This document shows positions 18,526 to 26,869 of a DNA stretch of 64,000 nt, in pieces. Within the stretch, counting starts at the first letter, position 1. Every line of letters begins with the position of its first letter. A program made the translations under genes and the position numbers. A model generated the notes under the pieces. The model was not told the DNA's origin. It did not search any database and worked only from the letters and a program-made list of their open reading frames with translations. Source of the stretch: Salinimicrobium sediminis (GTDB lineage Bacteria > Bacteroidota > Bacteroidia > Flavobacteriales > Flavobacteriaceae); NCBI RefSeq assembly GCF_900215295.1, contig NZ_OCMF01000001.1, positions 248,001 to 312,000 on the forward strand, given 5' to 3'.

Positions 18526-18888
18526 TTATACCAGTACTACATCCTCAATTCGGGTTGTAGAACCCTGGCCGGCAAGTAATCTACCATAAAACTTGAGGTC
18601 AAGGTCTGAATTTCTAAAGGTCTTTTTAAGCTGCGAAACTGCTTTCTCCAGAGGGATCCTATGCACTTTAATCTCGGGATAGGAATTAGTGAATTCCTGT
18701 TTTTCAACACCCACTTCAATGCATCCACTGGCCTTATCGTAGCAAACAAATTTTGCCTGATAATTATGTTTTATAAACTCTGCAAGGGACGCAGGTAATT
18801 CATCGCATTTTTTGCATTCCTCAATTTGATGTGGTATTAAATTCAGTAAATGATCCTGTATTTGGTTTCTGCTTTGGTATGATACCAT
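18526..18888 (-). CDS. Hypothetical soluble protein (120 residues)
   Basis: Not recognised. The protein has no signal peptide or membrane segment. It contains a Cys pair ECKKCDE near residue 25 and two further Cys (FVCYDKASGCIE), a mixed alpha/beta composition, and ends in TRIEDVVLV. The four Cys could bind a metal, but spacing does not match a family I know. The frame starts at ATG 18888 and is closed by a good terminator, which supports a real gene. It is transcribed alone, between selO (divergent) and tex. Confidence 0.6.
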   Translation of the reverse strand: MVSYQSRNQIQDHLLNLIPHQIEECKKCDELPASLAEFIKHNYQAKFVCYDKASGCIEVGVEKQEFTNSYPEIKVHRIPLEKAVSQLKKTFRNSDLDLKFYGRLLAGQGSTTRIEDVVLV

Positions 18889-19120
18889 AACTTTGTCCTT
18901 TTCAATTTTTTTCTAAAAATAATTCAGTTCTTCCTGCCATAGATGTACTTTAATTTAGGTTTAACTTATTTTACTCCTATTGGCTAAGCAGTTGTTAATT
19001 TTCTAAAGAAATTTCTGACGTACTCCGGCTGAAAAAGAAGAAGTTGTAAGTAATTTTTGGGGAAACCTCTTCCGTGGAAATGCTTCTAAAGTTTTGTAAC
19101 TTGAAAATAAAAGATCTGCT

Positions 19121-20674
19121 ATGACTGCACTACACAAGAAGGAATTTGGCAATGCCTTTACTGAAGCCTTTGAAGGAGATGATAGTGGCGATCGCACTCC
19201 ACGACAAACTCCCGGAAAACTTTACAGTAAGGCTCAACCCACTCCTGTTTCTGCACCTCAATTGCTGTCATGGTCCAAGAATCTCGCTGAAGAACTGGAA
19301 ATAACCTATCCTTCCCCTGAAGATCTTGAGATCCTTGCGGGAAATCGCGTTACAAAAAGTATGAGGCCTTATGCTTCCTGCTATGCTGGGCATCAATTTG
19401 GGAATTGGGCAGGACAGTTAGGTGACGGCCGTGCGATCAATCTGGGAGAATGGAGTTCTAAAAAGGGCATTTTTGAACTTCAGTTAAAAGGAGCCGGTCC
19501 TACAGCATATTCCCGTCATGCCGACGGGCGGGCAGTTTTAAGATCCTCTGTTAGAGAGTATTTGATGAGTGAGGCTATGCATCACCTGGGCATTCCCACA
19601 ACCCGTGCTCTTGCCCTTGTTGCAACAGGTGACCAAATACTCAGGGACATGTTCTACAATGGTAATCCTGCCTTTGAACCGGGCGCGATCGTTACCCGTG
19701 TAGCACCTTCATTTCTGCGCTTCGGAAACTTTGAACTCCTGGCTGCCCAGCAGGACAGGGTGCAATTGGAACAGTTAATTAACTGGACCATTGACCGATA
19801 TTTTCCGCATTTGACGGAAGAGAACCGAATCCTTAAATGGTTTGCAGAAGTAGTCGAAAAAACCGCTTTTTTGATGAGCGAGTGGCAGCGGGTTGGTTTT
19901 GTTCATGGAGTTATGAATACAGACAACATGTCAATTCTTGGCCTCACCATAGATTACGGGCCGTATTCTTTTCTTGATAATTATGATCACAATTTTACCC
20001 CCAACACCACTGACCTTCCCGGGCGCCGCTATGCCTTCGGGAACCAACCTTCTATAGGTTACTGGAACCTGGGCAGACTCGCAAACGCCATTTCTTTGCT
20101 CTTTGAAGAAACCGAAGGTCTGGAAGAGGTTTTGAGCACCTATGAAAAACATTTCTGGGATCATTACTACGGAATGATGGGCAGAAAGTTAGGATTGGAC
20201 CAGGTTGGAAAAGAGGAAAAGGAACTTATTTCTGATTTTGAAAAAGCGCTTTCGGGAATCCAGCCGGACATGACGATCTTCTACAGGTTACTGGCAGACC
20301 TTCCTTCAGAAATTACTCCTGAAAATATTCTTCAGCATTTCGCCCCTTCTTTCTACCATGATTTGAAACCCGTTGAAGAGGACCTTTTCACAAAACTGAT
20401 CACTGATTATGCAAAAAGGCGAAAAACCAATAACACATCCCCCGAAGCTTCACGCAACCTTATGAACAGGAACAATCCACGAATAATCCTTAGAAATTAC
20501 CTCCTGCATGAGGCCATAGAAGGGCTGGAAAAGGGGGACAACAGCTTGTTCGAAAAACTTCAAAAGGCGATGCAGGCTCCGTATGCAGGACAAGGATTTG
20601 AAGAATTGGTCAAAAAACGTCCTCAATGGGCAGAAACAAAAGCCGGGTGCTCTATGCTTTCCTGTAGCTCATGA
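19121..20674 (+). CDS. selO: Protein adenylyltransferase SelO (YdiU/UPF0061)
   Basis: SelO is a pseudokinase-fold enzyme that transfers AMP from ATP to Ser, Thr or Tyr of target proteins and is linked to redox stress. The 517-residue protein covers the full family, with RPYASCYAGHQFGNWAGQLGDG, LQLKGAGPTAYSRHADGRA, VHGVMNTDNMSILGLTIDYGP (the inverted-ATP catalytic segment) and the C-terminal GCSMLSCSS. In animals the position near that tail holds selenocysteine; here it is cysteine. No operon partner is evident; about 190 bases separate it from the next small gene. Confidence 0.94.
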   Translation: MTALHKKEFGNAFTEAFEGDDSGDRTPRQTPGKLYSKAQPTPVSAPQLLSWSKNLAEELEITYPSPEDLEILAGNRVTKSMRPYASCYAGHQFGNWAGQLGDGRAINLGEWSSKKGIFELQLKGAGPTAYSRHADGRAVLRSSVREYLMSEAMHHLGIPTTRALALVATGDQILRDMFYNGNPAFEPGAIVTRVAPSFLRFGNFELLAAQQDRVQLEQLINWTIDRYFPHLTEENRILKWFAEVVEKTAFLMSEWQRVGFVHGVMNTDNMSILGLTIDYGPYSFLDNYDHNFTPNTTDLPGRRYAFGNQPSIGYWNLGRLANAISLLFEETEGLEEVLSTYEKHFWDHYYGMMGRKLGLDQVGKEEKELISDFEKALSGIQPDMTIFYRLLADLPSEITPENILQHFAPSFYHDLKPVEEDLFTKLITDYAKRRKTNNTSPEASRNLMNRNNPRIILRNYLLHEAIEGLEKGDNSLFEKLQKAMQAPYAGQGFEELVKKRPQWAETKAGCSMLSCSS

Positions 20675-20860
20675 CCTGGATTTAACAGAGCATCCCGTTT
20701 TAAATGTTAAATTTATTGGTCAGAATTCGAGAACAAAATTTCTCAAGTTCAGAGATTTAACAACAACTAATTTGTAAGAATTCTAAAAATTTTTATATTA
20801 GATGCTCCTTCTGTTTAGAAAATATTTAGAAAACGGATTCGAACCTTAAAAATTCAAAAG

Positions 20861-20986
20861 ATGAGCACTTCAAAAAAATCTGAAAATGACAAAGACAAGG
20901 TATCGATCATTGAAGCCTGGTCAGACAATCTACTGGTAGCTGCGCTTTTTATTTTCTTAGTATTACTTGGTTTTATAGTAAGATAA
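20861..20986 (+). CDS. Tiny single-pass membrane protein (41 residues) before the potassium sensor
   Basis: The 41-residue frame reads MSTSKKSENDKDKVSIIEAW, then a hydrophobic segment LLVAALFIFLVLLGFIVR. One TM after a charged N-terminus is clear. It lies 80 bases upstream of the KdpD-type sensor gene on the same strand. Small proteins such as KdpF sit in Kdp membrane complexes; this one has no visible similarity to KdpF, so a role as accessory of the sensor or transporter is inference. Confidence 0.55.
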   Translation: MSTSKKSENDKDKVSIIEAWSDNLLVAALFIFLVLLGFIVR

Positions 20987-21066
20987 TCTGGCATACTTTT
21001 AGTCAACTCCTTCATTAATCTTTCCTAAAAATCACCGGCATGTTTATCTTTGGAGAAAATTAGCCG

Positions 21067-22144
21067 GTGGAGCTTTTAAAAAAGATTGAACATAGTCAAC
21101 CCCTGCAATATATTATTGGGCTGGGGTCTATTTTGTTCTTTTCGCTCATTTGCTACCTGTTTATTGACATCATTGGTTATCATGTTGTCGCCCTCATTTT
21201 GCTTCTGGTGGTGTCTATCCTGGCCATGTTCCTGGAGACTTTGCCAATTGTTATAGCTGCAATAGCAAGTGCCTTTATCTGGAATTTTCTTTTTATTCAG
21301 CCGCGAGCAACATTTAATATCACCACCCCTCAGGACGCTTTGCTCTTCCTTATGTATTTTGTTATAGCTGTTATGAATGCAGTTTTTACCTCCAGGCTCC
21401 GCAAGGTCGAAGCTGTAGCCAGGCAACGGAAGGCACGGGAAAAAACACTTCACTTATACAACACTCTTCTTAATTCACTTTCCCATGAACTTAAAACCCC
21501 AATTTCCACAATTATTGGGGCAATTGACACCCTAAAGACAAATTCTGATAAAATTTCTGAAGTCAACAAATCCGACCTTTATCATGAAATTGATTTGGCC
21601 GGCAACAGGCTTCACCGGCAGGTCAACAACCTTTTGAGCATGAGCAGGCTCGAATCAGAATTTTTTAAACTTCAGCTTGACTGGTATGATCTTAAGGAAA
21701 TAATTCATGGGGTCATTGAGCGAAACCGGAAAGAATCACATCCTATTTTTTTTTAATTCTTCAGAAGAGATCCCTCTGTTTAAAATAGATGGTGTTCTTA
21801 TGGAGCAGGTATTTCATAATATAATACATAATGCCATTGAATACTCCCCTGCCGGAACTACCATTACAATAAATCTAATGCGAGTGCAGAAAGGATTTAA
21901 AGTAGAAATATCTGACACCGGCCCCGGGTTTCCGGAAGATAAACTGGAGCGGGTCTTTGAAAAATTCTATAGGCTGCCTCACACGGCTACCGGAGGAACG
22001 GGCTTAGGCCTTTCTATAGCACAAGGATTTGTAAGAGCACATAACGGAACTATCACTTTGGAAAATCTTACTACAGGAGGAGCGAAGTTTATTATTGAAA
22101 TTCCTGCCGAAATGGCTACTTTAACGACCAAAGATGATGAATAA
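21067..22144 (+). pseudogene. KdpD-type sensor histidine kinase, frame broken at a T9 run
   Basis: The first part (GTG 21067 to stop 21756) encodes a DUF4118 membrane region with four TMs, typical of the C-terminal half of KdpD, followed by the His-box domain (LNSLSHELKTPISTIIGA). The N-terminal KdpD and UspA domains are absent. The catalytic ATPase domain lies in the next frame up to 22144 (HNAIEYSPAGT, SDTGPGFPEDK, TGGTGLGLSIAQGF). The break is in nine T at 21746-21754; one T fewer would give a continuous kinase (HPIFFNSSEEIPLF). All active-site boxes are intact. It may be a sequencing error, a phase-variable switch, slippage rescue, or a fresh mutation. An ATG at 21707 could start the ATPase part separately. 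Confidence 0.8.
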
Positions 22145-22814
22145 ACAGGAAATCCTTGTTGTTGACGATGAACCACAGATCAGAAAGCTGTTAAAGATCA
22201 TTCTGGAAAGTCACGAATATAAAGTGGTGCTTGCCTCCAACGGCATTGAAGGTATTAATCTCGCCGCCAATCATTCTCCTGAATTGATCATATTGGACCT
22301 CGGTCTACCCGATAAAAGTGGACATGAAGTATTGCACGAGCTTCGTACGTGGTATGAAAAACCTATCATAATCCTTTCCGTTATTGATTCTGAAGAGGAT
22401 ATTATCAATGCACTTGACAGTGGCGCTACAGATTATTTAACCAAACCCTTTCGAACGGGGGAACTATTAGCCAGAATACGCTCTTCCATTCGGCTTACGC
22501 AACATGTGGAGGTGCAGCAGGTCATAACTTCCGGGGATCTTGAAGTGGACCTCACTTCCCGAACCGTACTTAGGGAGAAGGAGATCGTAAAACTAACTTC
22601 TACGGAATATAATCTTTTAGTGCTTCTTGCAAAAAACCAGGGAAAAGTACTTACACACCAGTATTTACTCAAAAGCATTTGGGGCCTTGGTGCCCAGACT
22701 GAGACACAGTATTTACGGGTTTTTATCGCGCAGCTTCGAAAAAAGCTGGAAAAAGACCCTAACCATCCGGAGCACTTCATAACCGAAAGCGGGGTTGGCT
22801 ACAGATTTTTATAA
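22134..22814 (+). CDS. KdpE-type response regulator (OmpR family)
   Basis: A 226-residue response regulator with a receiver domain (EILVVDDEPQIRKLL; phosphoacceptor Asp in LIILDLGLPDKSG; Lys in YLTKPF) and a winged-helix OmpR/PhoB domain (LTSTEYNLLVLLAKNQGKVL to GVGYRFL). It overlaps the end of the sensor kinase by 11 bases and is clearly its partner. KdpE normally turns on the kdpFABC pump when potassium is low; here the genes downstream encode a Trk/Ktr-type uptake system, so this regulator probably controls that. Phased direct repeats begin right at its stop codon. Confidence 0.9.
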   Translation: MMNKQEILVVDDEPQIRKLLKIILESHEYKVVLASNGIEGINLAANHSPELIILDLGLPDKSGHEVLHELRTWYEKPIIILSVIDSEEDIINALDSGATDYLTKPFRTGELLARIRSSIRLTQHVEVQQVITSGDLEVDLTSRTVLREKEIVKLTSTEYNLLVLLAKNQGKVLTHQYLLKSIWGLGAQTETQYLRVFIAQLRKKLEKDPNHPEHFITESGVGYRFL

Positions 22815-22866
22815 TCTTTATAAAATCTTTATGGCCTGCTTCTAATCCTTACACTCTCCTTATACT
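22813..22866 (+). promoter_or_regulatory. Phased direct repeats, candidate binding site of the KdpE-type regulator
   Basis: Four copies of a TC[T/C]TTA core begin at 22815, 22826, 22846 and 22857. Spacing is 11, 20 and 11 bp, so two tandem pairs lie 31 bp (about three helical turns) apart, all on one DNA face. OmpR-family regulators bind such direct repeats as dimers. The last copy ends 12 bases before the -7 element of the transporter genes. Confidence 0.5.
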
Positions 22867-22874
22867 TTCCAGCC

Positions 22875-22882
22875 TAACTTTG
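22875..22882 (+). promoter_or_regulatory. Promoter -7 element of the potassium transporter genes
   Basis: TAACTTTG matches TAnnTTTG, 11 bases before the ATG of the small membrane protein gene. No clear -33 TTG is present upstream, which fits a promoter that depends on an activator. Confidence 0.6.
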
Positions 22883-22893
22883 TTCTTTTATAG

Positions 22894-23031
22894 ATGGAAA
22901 AGAAAAAGAGTAAAACACCAACGGGTTCAAATTCCTTTCGCCACCTTAAATGGCCGGTGATTATTATGCTTGTTCTCCTTTTTCTTTTGGTCCTGCTAAT
23001 GGATCATTTCTACAGAACCGGTAATTTATAA
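22894..23031 (+). CDS. Tiny single-pass membrane protein (45 residues) before the potassium channel gene
   Basis: The 45 residues have a basic N-terminus (MEKKKSKTPTGSNSF), one TM (WPVIIMLVLLFLLVLLM) and a short tail DHFYRTGNL. The gene begins 11 bases after a good -7 element and ends 8 bases before the TTG start of the channel gene, so it is the first gene of the transporter operon and its translation may be coupled. No family was recognised. A role as an accessory subunit of the transporter is inference from position and size. Confidence 0.6.
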   Translation: MEKKKSKTPTGSNSFRHLKWPVIIMLVLLFLLVLLMDHFYRTGNL

Positions 23032-23039
23032 TTTGACCA

Positions 23040-24830
23040 TTGAACTTCCCTAAACATCAAAAATGGGAGAAAATCGAACAAAGGCTTGCCAGCCTACAGA
23101 AATTCTCCTTTTGGTTAAGTCTTTTTGCAGTTTGCCTGATCATCTTTGACATCGGCTTTACTCACAGATCTGAAACTGAACTCTATCTTACCGACTTCTA
23201 TTTAATAGCCTTACTCATTGGTAGTACTACGATCCTGGTGAGATATACAATATCGAAAGAAAAATTCCCTGTTAAGGTTCGCTTCTTTGACGGTACTATT
23301 TTCATCCTTAATCTCCTGCTGGTCTTAATAAAACTGGATCTCCTGCTGGAAACTTTTCCCTTTTTAAGCTTCTTCAACAATATGGGGTGGCTTTATCTTG
23401 CATTGCTCATCTATTTTATAAGGGAATTTTCGGCTAGGCGTATAAATTTCAACAGGGAGTTACTAAATCCGGCACAGTTGTTCATTGCAAGTTTTCTGGG
23501 AATGATCTTAGTAGGAACACTTCTCCTTATGCTTCCGCGTGCCACTCATGAAGGGATCTCGGCATTAAATGCACTTTTTACTGCAACCAGTGCAGTTTGC
23601 GTGACCGGCCTTATTGTAGTCGACACAGGAACCTATTTCACTAACCTTGGACAAACCATCATCCTTATTTTAATACAAATGGGAGGTTTGGGGATCATGA
23701 CTTTTGCCAGCTATTTCTCTTATTTCTTCAGGGGCAAAAGTTCTTATGAGCATCAGATCATGCTAAAGGATATGACCAATTCTGAAAAGATAGGAGAAGT
23801 TTTTAGTGTCTTAAAAAAGATTGTTCTTCTTACCTTTGCCATAGAATTAGTTGGAGCCTTATTCATCTTTATAAGTCTGGAACCGGGAATAGTCCGCGGT
23901 TTTTTCAATCAGGTATTCTTCTCCATCTTTCATAGCATTTCGGGATTCTGCAACGCAGGATTTTCTACTCTCGAGAATAGCTTGTACGAACCTGAATTCC
24001 GGTTTAATTATCCGCTTCAGTTGATCATCGTCTCCCTTTTTATTCTTGGAGGAATAGGTTTTCCTATTCTATTTAATGTTTATAAATATTTCACCTACTA
24101 CTTCAGGAACCAATATGCCAAGTGGAAACATCCGGCCAATTCAGTCTACACCCCTTGGGTCATTAGTCTCAACACAAGAATTGTTTTGGCTACTACATCA
24201 ATATTACTCGTAGTAGGAACGGTATTATTTTACTTCTTTGAGTATGACAACACGCTAGCGGAACATACCGGATTCGGAAAACTTGTGGTATCCTTATTTG
24301 GTGCCGCTACTCCCAGAACTGCGGGATTTAATTCTGTAGATACCAGCGCACTTAACTTTCCCACTATTATGATCGTATTTATACTTATGTGGATTGGAGC
24401 TTCCCCCGGATCTACAGGGGGTGGTATTAAAACCAGCACATTTGCCCTGACTACGCTTAACTTTTTGAGCCTGGGCAGAGGGAAAAACCGGGTTGAAGTA
24501 TTCCGCAGGGAAATTTCAGATCTTTCTATAAGAAGAGCTTTTGCCATCATTTCCCTATCACTAATGGTGATAGGGACCTCGATCTTCCTGATCGCTTCTT
24601 TTGATGAAGAAAAAACGCTTTTAAGTATTGCTTTCGAGTGTTTTTCCGCCTATAGTACAGTGGGACTTAGTATTGGCATAACCCCGGAGTTAAGTTCGGC
24701 ATCAAAAGTGGTGATTATAGCTACAATGTTTATTGGGAGAGTAAGTATGCTTACTATTTTAATTGCCCTCCTGAGAAGGGTGAAATACCTGAGTTACAGA
24801 TATCCACAGGAAGAAATACTAATGAATTAG
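23040..24830 (+). CDS. TrkH/KtrB-family potassium uptake channel subunit
   Basis: This is the membrane-embedded K+ (or Na+-coupled K+) translocating subunit of a Trk/Ktr system. The 596-residue protein has an N-terminal extension of about 140 residues with extra TMs, then the four M1-P-M2 repeats. Their filter regions are visible, each with the key Gly: TSAVCVTGL, ISGFCNAGF, ATPRTAGF and YSTVGL. The start is TTG at 23040, since no ATG fits; it lies 8 bases after the small gene, which suggests coupling. The gating partner follows 3 bases later. Confidence 0.92.
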   Translation: MNFPKHQKWEKIEQRLASLQKFSFWLSLFAVCLIIFDIGFTHRSETELYLTDFYLIALLIGSTTILVRYTISKEKFPVKVRFFDGTIFILNLLLVLIKLDLLLETFPFLSFFNNMGWLYLALLIYFIREFSARRINFNRELLNPAQLFIASFLGMILVGTLLLMLPRATHEGISALNALFTATSAVCVTGLIVVDTGTYFTNLGQTIILILIQMGGLGIMTFASYFSYFFRGKSSYEHQIMLKDMTNSEKIGEVFSVLKKIVLLTFAIELVGALFIFISLEPGIVRGFFNQVFFSIFHSISGFCNAGFSTLENSLYEPEFRFNYPLQLIIVSLFILGGIGFPILFNVYKYFTYYFRNQYAKWKHPANSVYTPWVISLNTRIVLATTSILLVVGTVLFYFFEYDNTLAEHTGFGKLVVSLFGAATPRTAGFNSVDTSALNFPTIMIVFILMWIGASPGSTGGGIKTSTFALTTLNFLSLGRGKNRVEVFRREISDLSIRRAFAIISLSLMVIGTSIFLIASFDEEKTLLSIAFECFSAYSTVGLSIGITPELSSASKVVIIATMFIGRVSMLTILIALLRRVKYLSYRYPQEEILMN

Positions 24831-24833
24831 AAT

Positions 24834-25529
24834 ATGAAATACATCATCATAGGACTGGGAAATTTTGGTGCCTCTCTTGCCGAAAAACTTACAAAAATGG
24901 GCAATGAAGTTATTGGAGTAGATGTCAACATGAGCAAGGTCGAAGCGATAAAAGACAAGATCACTCACGCTGTAAATCTTGATTCTACAGATATTACCGC
25001 GGTTTCAAGTTTGCCACTTAAAGACACAGATATTGTTATTGTGGGAATTGGAGAAGACAAAGGAGCGAATATCATGGCAACTGCGCTAATGAAGCAGCTG
25101 CATGTAAAAAGGCTTATAAGCCGGGCTGTTTCTCCTTTACAGGAGATGGTCCTGGAAGCAATGGGCGTGGATGAGATCATACATCCCGAAGAGGAAACCG
25201 CCGAAAGATGGTCTAAAAAACTAAATCTTCAGGGAGTTGTAGATTCCTTTGAAGTAAACAGGGATTACAGTATCATAGAAACAGAAGTGCCTGATGCCTT
25301 TGACGGGAAGACTCTTGAAGAGATTGGGCTCAAAAGAAAGTATGACATCATTGTTCTCACAACAATAAAGATCACCCGGGAAAAAAATGAATTGGGCACA
25401 AACAAAGATGTTTCGAACGTGCAGGGTGTGGCTTCAGCAAAAACTGTTATGTACAAGAACGACATTATGGTTCTATATGGACATAATAAGAACCTTAAAA
25501 AGCTGCTTAAAGATCAGGATAAGTATTAA
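24834..25529 (+). CDS. TrkA/KtrA-family potassium uptake regulatory subunit
   Basis: A cytoplasmic RCK protein that binds nucleotides and opens or closes the channel subunit. It has 231 residues: an N-terminal RCK_N domain with the dinucleotide-binding motif GLGNFGASLAEKL and the acidic residue of GVDVN, and a C-terminal TrkA_C domain (from about residue 140). This single-RCK length matches KtrA, not the double-length E. coli TrkA. It ends the operon of small protein, channel and gate. Confidence 0.93.
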   Translation: MKYIIIGLGNFGASLAEKLTKMGNEVIGVDVNMSKVEAIKDKITHAVNLDSTDITAVSSLPLKDTDIVIVGIGEDKGANIMATALMKQLHVKRLISRAVSPLQEMVLEAMGVDEIIHPEEETAERWSKKLNLQGVVDSFEVNRDYSIIETEVPDAFDGKTLEEIGLKRKYDIIVLTTIKITREKNELGTNKDVSNVQGVASAKTVMYKNDIMVLYGHNKNLKKLLKDQDKY

Positions 25530-25712
25530 TTTGATTTGCAAAATCAATTATTCACTCTTAACCTGCTTTACTGTCAAAGCGGTTCCATAAGAATTGGCTG
25601 CGCCCTTTCCCTTGAGCTCCCGCCTGAAAATAGAAAGTCCGCCCCGGCTATCGCCGGATCGGTTTTTTATTTCCCTTCAAAGGTACGAGCAAGCTCAACC
25701 TTTTCGGGAAAC

Positions 25713-25743
25713 AAAAAAGTCCGCAGCTTTCGCTGCGGACTTT
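25713..25743 (-). terminator. Terminator of tRNA-Arg
   Basis: GTCCGCAGC and GCTGCGGAC form a 9-bp stem with a short loop, extended by flanking AA/TT pairs. On the minus strand the stem is followed by six T, 11 bases past the tRNA 3' end. Confidence 0.85.
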
Positions 25744-25753
25744 CTGCTTTAAG

Positions 25754-25827
25754 TGACCCCGGAGGGATTCAAACCCCCAACCCTCAGAGCCGAAATCTGA
25801 TGCGCTATTCAGTTGCGCCACGGGGCC
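25754..25827 (-). tRNA. tRNA-Arg, anticodon TCG
   Basis: The minus strand folds into a full cloverleaf of 74 bases. The acceptor arms are GGCCCCG and CGGGGTC, with discriminator A. The D stem is GCGC/GCGC. The anticodon stem is TCAGA/TCTGA around the loop TTTCGGC, giving anticodon TCG (reads CGA). The T arm is GGGGG/CCCTC around TTTGAAT. CCA is not encoded. Confidence 0.93.
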
Positions 25828-25852
25828 TTTTAAGAAGGCGCAATTTACATAA

Positions 25853-26182
25853 AAAGTTTTAACCCCGATAACCAATTTCTCTGAAAATACCGGGCGACTA
25901 TTTTATTTTTCAGTGCCTTTATTTACTGACATCAACCAACAGGATAAGAACTACTTGTTTCTGAAAGGCGGCAGTGGGATTTCCCCCGACGAACGTTTTC
26001 TAATTACTCGGAAATTGGAACAACCGGGCCTCAAAACCTATTTTGGACAGGCAGGGGTGAATTTCTCTTTAGCAACTTATCACCTGTTCCAGGCAGGTGC
26101 AGGGATACTCCAGGAGGAGATCACTGGTGAGAATACCGGAACACAATTCTTACTGAATGTTTCCTACAGGTATAGATTTTAA
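25853..26182 (+). pseudogene. C-terminal remnant of an outer-membrane beta-barrel protein
   Basis: The frame is open from 25853 and has no good start; a GTG at 25913 is the only candidate. It reads like the end of a beta barrel: alternating hydrophobic strands, GGSGISPDERFLITRK, GQAGVNFSLATYHLF, and a closing strand ending in YRYRF with terminal Phe. A resemblance to YaiO-type barrels is possible but weak. The N-terminus and signal peptide are missing and the piece abuts tRNA-Arg, so it is probably a relic. A bidirectional terminator follows. Confidence 0.5.
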
Positions 26183-26213
26183 AATCAATCCCGTGTAAAT
26201 TTTCCGGCAGGAA

Positions 26214-26249
26214 CAAAAAAAATCCGCAGCTCTCACTGCGGATTTTTTA
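26214..26249. terminator. Bidirectional terminator
   Basis: AATCCGCAG (26221-26229) pairs with CTGCGGATT (26236-26244) around a 6-base loop, with an A run before and a T run after. It serves the convergent remnant and the minus-strand lipoprotein gene. Confidence 0.85.
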
Positions 26250-26265
26250 TTTTACTATTTCATTT

Positions 26266-26712
26266 TTACGAGTTCCCCATGATGGAAACCTTTAGCGGCT
26301 TCAGGGATTCTCCACTTCTTTCTACTTCTACTTCAATTTTTTGACCTTTTTGAAGCGCATCAAAAGCTACAGTTTGCCCGTCACGCATAATTTGGGTCTC
26401 ATTTGAGAAGTAAAGTTCAATAGTTGTGGTATCATTCAATTGAACATAAACTTCATTCTGTTCAGCATCTACTACCAGTGCGGTTCCTGTATAAGTTCCG
26501 GATTCCACAAGATCTGTATCTTCCAATTCCTTGTCACTGCTCATGGTAGTGTCCACCTCGCTCATGCTGTCATCCATTTCATTCATGGTAGCTTCCCCGG
26601 TCATTTCAATGGTCTCGGAATTATTTTCTTCAGCATTCTTACAGGAAATTGCTGTTGAAAATATCATTGAGGAAACGGCTAAAATCATTATTGATCTTTT
26701 CATATTATTCAT
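26266..26712 (-). CDS. Small lipoprotein, function unknown
   Basis: The 148-residue protein has a lipoprotein signal (MKRSIMILAVSS... with Cys in TAISC), then a Met/Ser/Asp/Glu-rich linker of about 50 residues and a compact C-terminal beta domain (from GTYTGTALVVDAEQNEVYV). The last part resembles small OB-like or DUF5666-type beta folds, but I do not recognise a named family. Two starts are possible, 26712 or 26703. It probably sits in the periplasmic face of a membrane. It is transcribed alone. Confidence 0.7.
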   Translation of the reverse strand: MNNMKRSIMILAVSSMIFSTAISCKNAEENNSETIEMTGEATMNEMDDSMSEVDTTMSSDKELEDTDLVESGTYTGTALVVDAEQNEVYVQLNDTTTIELYFSNETQIMRDGQTVAFDALQKGQKIEVEVERSGESLKPLKVSIMGNS

Positions 26713-26869
26713 TTTTAATTAATTGAATCCCTTTAAAACAAAGGTTCTTTTCAAAACAATCCACGAATATACAACCGTTAAAAGCCCTATGAATAAATTT
26801 TATAACAATTTAAGCCTCAGAAATAATATTTTAACCCGTCTTTAAGACGATTATAGCGATTCACTATTC

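Noticed and set aside
21707-22144. Separate ATPase-domain gene
   Set aside because: The sequence joins the upstream sensor without gap if one T is removed, so it was treated as one broken gene. An independent start at 21707 remains possible.
25536-25875. Small frames across the tRNA on both strands
   Set aside because: They run through tRNA-Arg and its terminator and have no protein-like composition.
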